Assembly: GCA_002440085.1 (NCBI GenBank)
Contig: DJRM01000098.1
Coordinates: forward strand, 1 to 5,644
DNA: 5,644 nt
Reading direction: 5' to 3'
Source of the DNA: Bacteroidales bacterium UBA6360
GTDB taxonomy: Bacteria; Bacteroidota; Bacteroidia; Bacteroidales; UBA932
The notes below the pieces were generated by a model, which was not told where the DNA came from, searched no databases, and saw only the letters and a list, made by a program, of their open reading frames with translations. Each line of letters begins with the position of its first letter. Position 1 is the first letter of the stretch. Positions 1 to 5,644 of the stretch are shown piece by piece. The translations under genes and the position numbers were made by a program.

Positions 1-1370
1 TCGATGTACATTGCCTCGTCGTCACCTTTCTCGTCCTTCAGACGTGCCTGCTCCTTGAAGCGGTCGAGCTGGTCGATAGGGTCGTTAAGTTCGCTGTAGG
101 CGTTGGCAAGCTCCTTTCCGCAGACGAAGAGCTCGAAACGCTCGGTGAGTTCAGGATTGTTGCGGTGACGCTTGGTGAGCGGCGACATCTCGACAGGATA
201 GTCAGTGATGAAAGTCGGCTGGATGAGGTGCTCCTCACAATACTCGCCAAAGATGGCGTCAATCAGCTTGCCCTTGCCCATGGTCTTGTCCACCTCAACG
301 TGGAGCTTCTTGCAGGTCTCGACAAGCTGCTCCTCATCCATTCCGCTGACGTCCACTCCGGCATATTCCTTAATCGCGTCAAGGATAGGCAGACGGCGGT
401 AAGGCGGCTTGAAATCGACGGTCTTGTCACCGATTGTAAGTTCTGTCTTGCCATGGAGCTTGAGCGCAATCTTCTCAAGAAGCTTCTCGATGAAGTTCAT
501 CATCCAGATGTAGTCCTTGTAGGCCACATAGATTTCCATGCAGGTGAACTCCGGGTTGTGGGTCTTGTCCATTCCCTCGTTGCGGAAGTCCTTCGCGAAC
601 TCATAGACGCCCGTGTACCCGCCGACAATCAGCCTCTTGAGATACAGTTCGTTGGCAATCCTGAGGTAGAGAGGAATGTCGAGAGCGTTGTGGTGGGTGA
701 TGAACGGACGCGCAGTGGCACCGCCCGGAATGCCCTGAAGGATAGGGGTCTCGACCTCAAGACAGCCCGCCTCATTGAAGTATTCGCGCATCGTCGCGAT
801 AATCTGGCTTCTCTTGATGAAGACTTCGCGCACCTGCGGGTTCACGATGAGGTCGACATATCTCTGTCTGTACTTGAGTTCCGGATCAGAGAAAGCGTCG
901 AACACCTCGCCGTCCTTCTCCTTCACGATAGGGAGCACCCTCAGCGACTTGCTCAGGAGCGTGAGTTCCTTGGCGTGGATGGAGAGCTGACCGGTCTGCG
1001 TGATGAAGGCATAGCCCTTGATTCCGATGATGTCGCCGATGTCGAGAAGCTTCTTGAACACCGTGTTGTACATCGTCTTGTCCTCACCCGGGCAAATCTC
1101 GTCGCGCTTTATATACACCTGAATCCTTCCGGTCTCGTCCTGAAGTTCGATGAACGACGCCGCGCCCATAATCCTGCGGGTCATGATTCTTCCGGCGATG
1201 CAGACGTCTGAGAAATTGCCCTTTTCGGCGTCATATCCCTCCTTTATCTCCCTCGCCGTCGCATTGACCGGATAGAGCGGAGCCGGATAAGGCTCGATTC
1301 CGAGTTCGCGAAGCTTGCCGAGCGCATCGCGGCGCTGCTGTTCCTGTTCGTTGAATTCCTGTGTAATCAT
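1..1370 (-). CDS. lysS: Lysyl-tRNA synthetase, class II (C-terminus cut by window edge)
   Basis: Charges tRNA-Lys with lysine using ATP in the cytoplasm. The minus-strand frame is open from the ATG at 1370 to the left edge, giving 456 complete codons. Residues about 55-145 are the N-terminal OB-fold anticodon-binding domain (IAGRIMTRRIMGAASFIELQ). The class II catalytic core follows: motif 1 around 195-212 (EVETPILQ, then GGATARPF at 216-223), the lysine-site segment ANELYLKRL at 239-247, motif 2 with R263 (FRNEGMDKTHNPEFT, 262-276), and GKELANAYSELNDP at 418-431. Motif 3 (GIGIDR-type) is not present because the sequence ends just before it; the family is about 500 residues or longer, so at least about 50 residues lie outside the window. 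The N-terminus (MITQEFNEQEQQRRDALGKL) is typical of LysS and supports this start. The gene is divergent from recJ. Identity is certain from the motifs; the exact full length is unknown. Confidence 0.97.
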   Translation of the reverse strand, partial: MITQEFNEQEQQRRDALGKLRELGIEPYPAPLYPVNATAREIKEGYDAEKGNFSDVCIAGRIMTRRIMGAASFIELQDETGRIQVYIKRDEICPGEDKTMYNTVFKKLLDIGDIIGIKGYAFITQTGQLSIHAKELTLLSKSLRVLPIVKEKDGEVFDAFSDPELKYRQRYVDLIVNPQVREVFIKRSQIIATMREYFNEAGCLEVETPILQGIPGGATARPFITHHNALDIPLYLRIANELYLKRLIVGGYTGVYEFAKDFRNEGMDKTHNPEFTCMEIYVAYKDYIWMMNFIEKLLEKIALKLHGKTELTIGDKTVDFKPPYRRLPILDAIKEYAGVDVSGMDEEQLVETCKKLHVEVDKTMGKGKLIDAIFGEYCEEHLIQPTFITDYPVEMSPLTKRHRNNPELTERFELFVCGKELANAYSELNDPIDQLDRFKEQARLKDEKGDDEAMYI

Positions 1371-1441
1371 ATCTCTTCATTTATATATTTCAAGGTCATT
1401 ATGATACGACGACGTCACTTCCGAGACCTCGCCAAATCGTA

Positions 1442-1449
1442 CAAAAATA
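1442..1449 (-). promoter_or_regulatory. Candidate lysS promoter (-7 box TATTTTTG)
   Basis: Read on the minus strand this is TATTTTTG, an exact match to the Bacteroidota -7 consensus TAnnTTTG. A TTTC at 1470-1473, 20 bases upstream, could serve as a weak -33 element (consensus TTTG/TTG). Transcription from here would leave a leader of roughly 65 bases before the lysS ATG. No strong Shine-Dalgarno is present; GAAGAGAT precedes the ATG. The consensus is short and AT-rich, so chance matches occur; position in the divergent gap and orientation support it. Confidence 0.5.
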
Positions 1450-1482
1450 CGACAATTATTCTTAATTCTGAAACTATTTGAG

Positions 1483-1490
1483 TATCTTTG
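1483..1490 (+). promoter_or_regulatory. Candidate recJ promoter (-7 box TATCTTTG)
   Basis: TATCTTTG matches the Bacteroidota -7 consensus TAnnTTTG exactly. Only five bases (TGACA) separate it from the recJ ATG at 1496, so the transcript would begin at or within a few bases of the start codon. No convincing -33 TTTG is visible about 20 bases upstream, where the sequence is TTATTCTTAA. No ribosome binding site fits between box and ATG, which agrees with a leaderless or near-leaderless message. Confidence 0.5.
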
Positions 1491-1495
1491 TGACA

Positions 1496-3229
1496 ATGGA
1501 AAAGAAATGGGTAATACGCAAGGGCGCCGACGAATCGAAGGAGCGGGAGCTTTCTTCCGAACTCGGCATAGACCCCGTTCTGGCCGAGCTTTTGGTTCAG
1601 AGGGGCGTGCATACGTTCGAGGAGGCGCGTGCCTTTTTCCGCCCGTCGCTTGAGAAGCTTCACGACCCGTTCCTGATGAAGGACATGGACAAGGCCGTCG
1701 AAAGGTTGGAGACAGCACTGGAGGGGGGAGAGAAAATTCTCGTCTATGGAGACTATGACGTGGACGGGACCACTGCCGTGTCTTTGGTGTATTCCTTTCT
1801 GTCAAGGCTGACTTCAAACGTGGGGTCATACATTCCCGACCGTTATGACGAGGGATATGGCGTGTCCACGAAAGGGATAGACTGGGCCGCGGAGAACGGA
1901 TATACGCTCATTATCACGCTCGACTGCGGAATCAAGGCCATAGATAGAGTGCGGTATGCCGCGGAGAAGGGAATCGACATGATTATATGCGACCACCATC
2001 TCCCGGAAAACGAACTGCCGGCCGCCGTGGCGGTGCTCGACCCCAAAAGAGAGGATTGTCACTACCCATTCGACGACCTTTCTGGCTGCGGCGTCGGTTT
2101 CAAGCTTGTGCAGGCATACGCGCAGTCACACGGCATCGCGTTCGAGACGCTGGAGCCTCTGCTTGATTTGCTTGCGGTGAGCATCGCGTCGGACCTCGTG
2201 TCAGTGACCGGAGAGAACAGGATTCTGGCGCACTTCGGGCTCAAGAGACTGAACGAAGACCCGTGCAAGGGTCTCAAGGCGATGATTTCGCTTTCCGGAC
2301 TGGAACCGGGACATCTCACGATTGACGACATCGTGTTCAAGATAGGGCCGAGAATCAACGCCGCCGGGCGTATGGAATCCGGAGGAGTGGCGGTGAAACT
2401 GCTCACGGCTACGGACGATCGTACTGCCGTCGAGGCTGCCGAGGAAATCAACCGCTACAACACCCAGCGCAAGGATATTGACAGACAGAACACCCAGGAG
2501 GCACTTGACATGGTCAAGAACGGGAAATGTCTCTCGTTCGGCAACGCGACCATTGTCTACAACCCGTCATGGCACAAGGGTGTGGTCGGAATCGTGGCGT
2601 CGAGGCTTGTGGAGGCGTTCTTCAAGCCGACCATAGTACTCACCAAGGCAAACGGCTTCGTGAGCGGCTCGGCAAGGAGCGTCCCGGGGTTCGACCTCTA
2701 CGAGGCCATAGAGAGCTGCTCTGACCTTCTTGAGAATTTCGGAGGACATCTCTACGCCGCCGGAATGACGCTGCGGGAGGAGAACCTGCCGGCGTTCTGC
2801 GAGCGCATCGAGAAGTTTATCGCGGGGAAGATTGTCCCGCAGATGCAGGTGCCGGTGGTGAACATCGACGCAAAGATAAGCTTCTCGCAAATTACGCCGA
2901 AGTTCCTGCGCATACTTAAGCAGTTCCAGCCTTTCGGACCGGAGAACGCGACACCGGTCTTTCTCACGGAGAACATCTACGACAACGGCAACGGGCGCAA
3001 GGTCGGGGCCGAGGGCGGGCACCTGAAGCTCGAACTGATAGAGGAGAACAACCCGGGGCGTCACATCTCTGCAATAGGCTTCAACATGTCAGGTTCGTTC
3101 GACTACATCAAGGCCGGCAACCCGTTCGACATCTGCTATTCCATAGTGGAGAACTACTACCGGGGCAATTCCAACATGCAGCTGCGTATACGTGACATTC
3201 GCGAGCGCGACGACGACGGATTCAAATAA
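1496..3229 (+). CDS. recJ: Single-stranded-DNA-specific 5'-3' exonuclease RecJ
   Basis: Degrades single-stranded DNA 5' to 3' in recombinational repair (RecF-type pathway), mismatch repair and base-excision repair; cytoplasmic, metal dependent. The protein is 577 residues, a normal RecJ length. The DHH phosphoesterase domain carries motif I GDYDVDGT (85-92; Asp86, Asp88, Asp90), motif II LDCGI (142-146), motif III CDHHLP (165-170), and SIASDLVSV (229-237), whose Asp233 fits the last metal-ligand position. GPRINAAGRMESGG (284-297) links to the DHHA1 domain, with WHKGVVGIVASRL (359-371), GSARSVPGFDLYEAI (391-405) and FGGHLYAAGMTL (415-426). The C-terminal OB-like domain begins near FQPFGPENATPVFL (477-490). 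All key catalytic residues are present, so the enzyme should be active. A TTG at 1478 in the same frame would add six residues, but it precedes the putative -7 box, so the ATG at 1496 is preferred. The gene converges with the CBM9-like gene. Confidence 0.97.
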   Translation: MEKKWVIRKGADESKERELSSELGIDPVLAELLVQRGVHTFEEARAFFRPSLEKLHDPFLMKDMDKAVERLETALEGGEKILVYGDYDVDGTTAVSLVYSFLSRLTSNVGSYIPDRYDEGYGVSTKGIDWAAENGYTLIITLDCGIKAIDRVRYAAEKGIDMIICDHHLPENELPAAVAVLDPKREDCHYPFDDLSGCGVGFKLVQAYAQSHGIAFETLEPLLDLLAVSIASDLVSVTGENRILAHFGLKRLNEDPCKGLKAMISLSGLEPGHLTIDDIVFKIGPRINAAGRMESGGVAVKLLTATDDRTAVEAAEEINRYNTQRKDIDRQNTQEALDMVKNGKCLSFGNATIVYNPSWHKGVVGIVASRLVEAFFKPTIVLTKANGFVSGSARSVPGFDLYEAIESCSDLLENFGGHLYAAGMTLREENLPAFCERIEKFIAGKIVPQMQVPVVNIDAKISFSQITPKFLRILKQFQPFGPENATPVFLTENIYDNGNGRKVGAEGGHLKLELIEENNPGRHISAIGFNMSGSFDYIKAGNPFDICYSIVENYYRGNSNMQLRIRDIRERDDDGFK

Positions 3230-3348
3230 AACGCACGTCTGCTGCGTTACGCTTCGGAGGATAAATTCCTCACAACCATTAGGTTGCTGCGGATTTATCC
3301 CCTCGCAAGCCTTGCATCCGTACATTTTACTTGAATCCTGACTCAAGT
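3230..3348. repeat. Hairpin-rich intergenic element, probable dispersed repeat
   Basis: The gap between the convergent stop codons is made of three consecutive inverted repeats. First: AACGCA (3230-3235) and TGCGTT (3243-3248), perfect 6-bp arms with a 7-base loop. Second, the main hairpin at 3251-3310: GCTT (3251-3254) with AAGC (3307-3310), GGATAAAT (3259-3266) with ATTTATCC (3293-3300), then CC.CA (3268-3272) with TG.GG (3288-3292), and CAACC (3273-3277) with GGTTG (3282-3286) closing an ATTA loop. Third: ACTTGA (3329-3334) and TCAAGT (3343-3348), 8-base loop. None is followed by a proper T-tract, so it is not a canonical intrinsic terminator in either direction, though it may still stop transcripts or protect 3' ends. 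The minus-strand translation (containing GINPQQPNGCEEFILR) resembles, from memory, spurious ORFs seen repeatedly in Bacteroidales genomes, which would fit a REP/BIME-like dispersed element; copy number cannot be shown here. Confidence 0.6.
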
Positions 3349-4001
3349 TATTCGCAAAATATGGATTGGAAAAATTCCGGACGATGGTAGTCGGGGGTCG
3401 GGGTCGTGATTGGAGCCCAGGTTATGTAGTGCGGAGTGGAGAGGTCATCACCGCATTTGTAGAAATTGCCCTTGAGACGGGCTCCGTGCCAGGTCTTGAG
3501 CTCGCCGCCGAAAAGAGCCGATGCCGGAATCGCGACGCGGAGTGTCCAGACATTGTCCCCCTTGATTTCCTCAAAAGGCTTTCTTCCGTATGTTGAGGAG
3601 GTCAGGACGCTGTCAAGAACCGGCTTGGAAGCATGAACCGGGTCGAAGCGGCCTGTGCGGCGCGAGAAGCAGAGCGTCCCGATGGCGTTCCACTCGAAGT
3701 TGTAGTAGTGCCCGTCACCCTCCGGCTGAATGAAGAACTCGACGCAGCTGTCCTTGTAGACATCGTTTCCGTCGGTCATCTCAAGCGCAGCGGTGCATTT
3801 CTCGCGGACGTCGTATTCGAGGAAAAGGAATTCGTCATTGTGGAACAGGCGGAATGATACATCCGGTTTATAGGGATATTCCTCCGCCCAATTCAGGCAG
3901 TCGAGGTGGTTTGCGGGAAGATTTGCGAATGCGTTGTCGTCGCATAGGATTGAATGTACGGATTCTCCGACTCTCAGGCGTGGAACTGTAAGCTTGGCCA
4001 T
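3348..4001 (-). CDS. Carbohydrate-binding family 9-like (CBM9-like) protein
   Basis: A single-domain protein of 217 residues that resembles the CBM9-like family common in Bacteroidota, beta-sandwich folds related to the sugar-binding module of xylanases. Visible family hallmarks are KPDVSFRLFHNDEFLFLEYDV (45-65, strands), DSCVEFFIQPEGDGHYYNFEWNAIGTL (84-110, the conserved central block), VWTLRVAIPASALFG (151-165), and the C-terminal block GNFYKCGD (178-185), TPHYITWAPI (189-198) and PDYHRPEFF (203-211). There is no signal peptide or lipobox, so it appears cytoplasmic, and no catalytic domain is attached. Ligand and role are not known from the sequence. The frame is open to a GTG at 4031, but that overlaps the -7 box, so the ATG at 4001 is chosen; it follows the A-rich AACAAAAACAA, a usual Bacteroidota initiation context. 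It is transcribed independently of the upstream gene, judging by the terminator and promoter in between. Confidence 0.8.
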   Translation of the reverse strand: MAKLTVPRLRVGESVHSILCDDNAFANLPANHLDCLNWAEEYPYKPDVSFRLFHNDEFLFLEYDVREKCTAALEMTDGNDVYKDSCVEFFIQPEGDGHYYNFEWNAIGTLCFSRRTGRFDPVHASKPVLDSVLTSSTYGRKPFEEIKGDNVWTLRVAIPASALFGGELKTWHGARLKGNFYKCGDDLSTPHYITWAPITTPTPDYHRPEFFQSIFCE

Positions 4002-4030
4002 TTGTTTTTGTTCATTATGGTTTCGTGGCA

Positions 4031-4038
4031 CAAATATA
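4031..4038 (-). promoter_or_regulatory. Candidate promoter of the CBM9-like gene (-7 box TATATTTG)
   Basis: The minus strand reads TATATTTG, matching TAnnTTTG. The start codon at 4001 lies 29 bases beyond the box, giving a leader of about 25 bases. The expected -33 position falls inside the terminator hairpin just upstream and has no clear TTTG. An ATG-proximal A-rich stretch rather than a Shine-Dalgarno completes the start region. Confidence 0.55.
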
Positions 4039-4042
4039 AGAC

Positions 4043-4077
4043 AAAAAATCCGGCCTGCTGTTTATTCGGGTCGGATT
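4043..4077 (-). terminator. Intrinsic terminator downstream of the fimbrillin-like lipoprotein gene
   Basis: On the minus strand AATCCGACCCG (4077-4067) pairs with CAGGCCGGATT (4057-4047) around a 9-base loop: 11 positions, of which two are G-T/G-U type and the rest Watson-Crick. The arm runs straight into a T-tract (complement of 4043-4048, TTTTTT) followed by GTC. This is the classical rho-independent layout and is oriented to stop transcription coming from the lipoprotein gene, whose stop codon lies 78 bases upstream. The -7 box of the next gene begins five bases after the T-tract. Confidence 0.75.
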
Positions 4078-4154
4078 CTTTGCTGTTTTTGACCTGCATA
4101 AAGCACTCCACTATGCTCAAATGACAGGCCAAATATGAAATGTTACTGAAACTG

Positions 4155-5072
4155 TTATTCTACAGTCGCTCCCATAAACATTGCATTATCCATATATTTC
4201 ATACTTGGCTTACCTTTGGCTGTATACTCCTTGCCATTGATTGTCAATGTAATCGTATACTCTGTATCTTTAGATGTCGCAACATCATTACATACAACGA
4301 CAAACAATGTTTCCAAATCAAGGCCCCAATCAGAGTTTTTTATCTGGAAACCACCTTCAGGCAACTTAATTTCAATAGATTTGCCCTTCTCTGAAATTTC
4401 TCCTGTCTCAAGGTTAATTGTAGCATTTGAAACTGATATGCCAGTCTCTGCAGAAACAACAACCTTTGAGACAACATCCCCAGCTTTAAACTTCTCTTCA
4501 TCAAATGTCAGAGAAGAAATCGTCAAAGATGAGAATGGGCAGACAAATTCACCCAATGAGATTGTTTCTGCAGTATATTCGGTAAGAGGCTCAGCCAACT
4601 TTGCGTAAGCGAATGTGTATTTAGGATTAGCGCCAAATGCAGAATAATACTCCTGAACAGACAAATCCGGCAACTTTACTGCCTTGTAGTCTGTACTTGA
4701 AGCATCGTAACGTACATAGGCATAAACCTGATGTTCTCCTTTCTTAAACCCTGCTATTTCAGATCCTACTGCTTTGAATGCTGTTTTCTTAACATCGCCC
4801 TGAAGTTCCGGGCCGACTTCACTGTCTTTAATAGTAGCATATTCAGATGGAGCATAATGAAGGTTTGCCTGAATAACACCATCAGAAGTAACAAACAATC
4901 CAATTTCATCACCCTCAACCCAGCCATGTGCACCATGTGCATAGGAATCATAAGTCCCTTCAAACGTCAACGGACCCACTACCGGAAAATCAACGACCTC
5001 AGGAGTCTTCTCGCAGCTTGCTGCGCCAAATGCCACGAGGGCGGCGCAAAGAAAATAAGATAACCTTTTCAT
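4155..5072 (-). CDS. Fimbrillin-like (Mfa-like) surface lipoprotein
   Basis: A 305-residue exported lipoprotein. MKRLSYFLCAALVAFGAASC is a type II signal peptide: Lys-Arg, hydrophobic core, lipobox AASC with the lipidated Cys20. The mature part starts EKTPEVVDF. The rest looks like the two beta-sandwich domains of fimbrillin-type proteins: HGWVEGDEIGLFVTSD (49-64) matches the W..GD.IG signature of Mfa-like N-domains, KKGEHQVYAYVRYD (110-123) and CPFSSLTIS (178-186) follow in the usual order, and residues about 195-305 form a second beta-rich domain ending EYTITLTINGKEYTAKGK. Such proteins are fimbrial subunits, anchors or related surface adhesins; which one cannot be told here. The start at 5072 is chosen because it gives a clean signal peptide and follows AAACAA; the frame stays open 19 codons further. 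The gene is visibly more AT-rich than its neighbours. It lies 82 bases after the stop codon of the upstream gene and is followed by an intrinsic terminator. Lipoprotein status is firm; the family call is by pattern only. Confidence 0.65.
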   Translation of the reverse strand: MKRLSYFLCAALVAFGAASCEKTPEVVDFPVVGPLTFEGTYDSYAHGAHGWVEGDEIGLFVTSDGVIQANLHYAPSEYATIKDSEVGPELQGDVKKTAFKAVGSEIAGFKKGEHQVYAYVRYDASSTDYKAVKLPDLSVQEYYSAFGANPKYTFAYAKLAEPLTEYTAETISLGEFVCPFSSLTISSLTFDEEKFKAGDVVSKVVVSAETGISVSNATINLETGEISEKGKSIEIKLPEGGFQIKNSDWGLDLETLFVVVCNDVATSKDTEYTITLTINGKEYTAKGKPSMKYMDNAMFMGATVE

Positions 5073-5152
5073 TTGTTTGAAAAATTTAGAATTAAACATA
5101 AAACCACTAATATTTTGAATTTCAATCACATTCGCATTAAATTAAACGGGCT

Positions 5153-5644
5153 CTAATATTCCCCCTCGTAGTTCGTCGCCCAAACAACCGACTTTATGTC
5201 ACCGAAACCGGAAAGCTCATCAATCTTCACGTCGGAGGAGAAACCCTCGAACAGACGCACCATCTTCGAAGAACTGACGTCGACTATGCTTATCTTTCCT
5301 CCCTCCTGGGAGAGGGCGAGGCGAAAGTTCGGGGTCTTGCTGTTGGCGCCGTAGTTGGAGAACGGGCAGTCGACCGGGCTCGGGCAGATGCCGGTGATGC
5401 GGGAGGATGCGGTGTAGAGGAGCCTGTGCTCGCGGGCATCCATGCTGTAAACGTAGAGATTGCGGTCGCCGTCGGTGAAGTAGAAATATGGGTTCTTCGT
5501 GAAGTTCGTTGACATCTGCACAACAGAGTTCTCCGTCATGAGGGATGCTCCGGAGAACGGCGTGTGGGTGTTTGCCGTGATCGTGTGGCTGCGGGACCCC
5601 ATAGGGTTCACCGTGAACTCGTAGACGTGGTAGTCGCCCGTTCC
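5153..5644 (-). CDS. C-terminal fragment of a beta-rich surface protein, possibly PKD-like family lipoprotein
   Basis: The frame is open from the right edge to the TAG at 5153 and gives the last 163 residues; the start is outside the window. The sequence has the look of beta-propeller blades: NPYFYFTDGDRNLYVYSMDA, then HRLLYTASSRITGICPSP, FRLALSQEGGKISIVDVSS, and a final GFGDIKSVVWATNYEGEY. The pattern 'readout of a named quantity, then bond to a propeller strand, then GFG.I..V.W' resembles the C-terminus of PKD-like family lipoproteins that in Bacteroides follow SusC/SusD-type outer-membrane nutrient uptake genes. This is recognition from memory on a partial protein, so it is tentative; a generic propeller-containing lipoprotein is the main alternative. 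It reads toward the lipoprotein gene with no visible terminator in the 80-base gap, so co-transcription is possible. Codon use is GC-rich like recJ and lysS. Confidence 0.45.
   Translation of the reverse strand, partial: GTGDYHVYEFTVNPMGSRSHTITANTHTPFSGASLMTENSVVQMSTNFTKNPYFYFTDGDRNLYVYSMDAREHRLLYTASSRITGICPSPVDCPFSNYGANSKTPNFRLALSQEGGKISIVDVSSSKMVRLFEGFSSDVKIDELSGFGDIKSVVWATNYEGEY

Noticed and set aside
165..1211. A 348-codon open frame on the plus strand, antisense to lysS
   Set aside because: It lies entirely opposite the motif-rich lysS frame, has no recognisable domain, and is expected from GC-biased third positions in the true gene.
1478..1495. TTG start adding six residues to RecJ
   Set aside because: It lies upstream of the putative -7 box and has no ribosome binding site; the ATG at 1496 gives a normal RecJ N-terminus and length.
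2567..3064. A 165-codon minus-strand frame antisense to recJ
   Set aside because: It overlaps the conserved DHHA1 and OB regions of recJ in the opposite direction and shows no domain of its own.
3089..3346. An 85-codon minus-strand frame between recJ and the CBM9-like gene
   Set aside because: Its first part is a read-through of the hairpin element and the rest is antisense to recJ; no start context. It is more likely a repeat-derived spurious frame than a gene.
4096..4116. Inverted repeat GCATA/TATGC with an 11-base loop
   Set aside because: The arms are short, the loop is large and there is no T-tract; the adjacent hairpin at 4047-4077 explains termination better.
4731..5063. A 110-codon plus-strand frame opposite the lipoprotein gene
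   Set aside because: It is antisense to the signal peptide and N-domain coding region, lacks start context and resembles nothing.
5073..5152. Possible promoter for the lipoprotein gene (minus-strand TATGTTTA near 5100) and a small palindrome TTGAATTTCAA at 5115-5125
   Set aside because: The box misses the final G of TAnnTTTG, and the palindrome has only 5-bp arms in very AT-rich sequence where such matches arise by chance.

Overview
The window looks like chromosomal DNA from a member of the Bacteroidota, most likely the order Bacteroidales. The evidence is the TAnnTTTG-type -7 promoter boxes in the intergenic regions, A-rich sequence rather than strong Shine-Dalgarno sites before the start codons, a CBM9-like protein of the Bacteroides type, and a lipoprotein that resembles fimbrillins. 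I cannot place it below order. Most genes look moderately GC-rich (hand counts of 55% and 68% in two 60-base samples), while one gene is clearly more AT-rich (38% and 42% in two samples).

Layout. Positions 1-1370 hold the first 456 codons of lysS (lysyl-tRNA synthetase) on the minus strand, cut by the left edge before motif 3. A divergent 125-base intergenic region with a candidate promoter for each direction separates it from recJ (1496-3229, plus), a complete 577-residue single-strand-specific 5'-3' exonuclease. recJ converges on a minus-strand gene for a 217-residue CBM9-like protein (3348-4001). The 118-base gap between their stop codons is filled almost completely by three successive inverted repeats, probably a copy of a dispersed intergenic repeat. 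Upstream of the CBM9-like gene are its -7 box and, directly behind that, an intrinsic terminator that should end transcription from the next gene. That gene (4155-5072, minus) is an AT-rich 305-residue lipoprotein of fimbrillin-like type. The right edge (5153-5644, minus) holds the C-terminal 163 residues of a surface or periplasmic beta-rich protein, possibly a PKD-like/beta-propeller lipoprotein.

How the parts relate. lysS and recJ are housekeeping genes with no shared pathway beyond their divergent promoter region. The right half reads leftward: the C-terminal fragment and the lipoprotein are 82 bases apart from stop codon to start codon, with no terminator seen between them, so they could share a transcript that ends at the hairpin near 4047-4077. 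The CBM9-like gene then starts from its own promoter. I see no defence system, CRISPR array, transposase, tRNA or rRNA in the window. The most notable non-coding feature is the hairpin-rich element between recJ and the CBM9-like gene.
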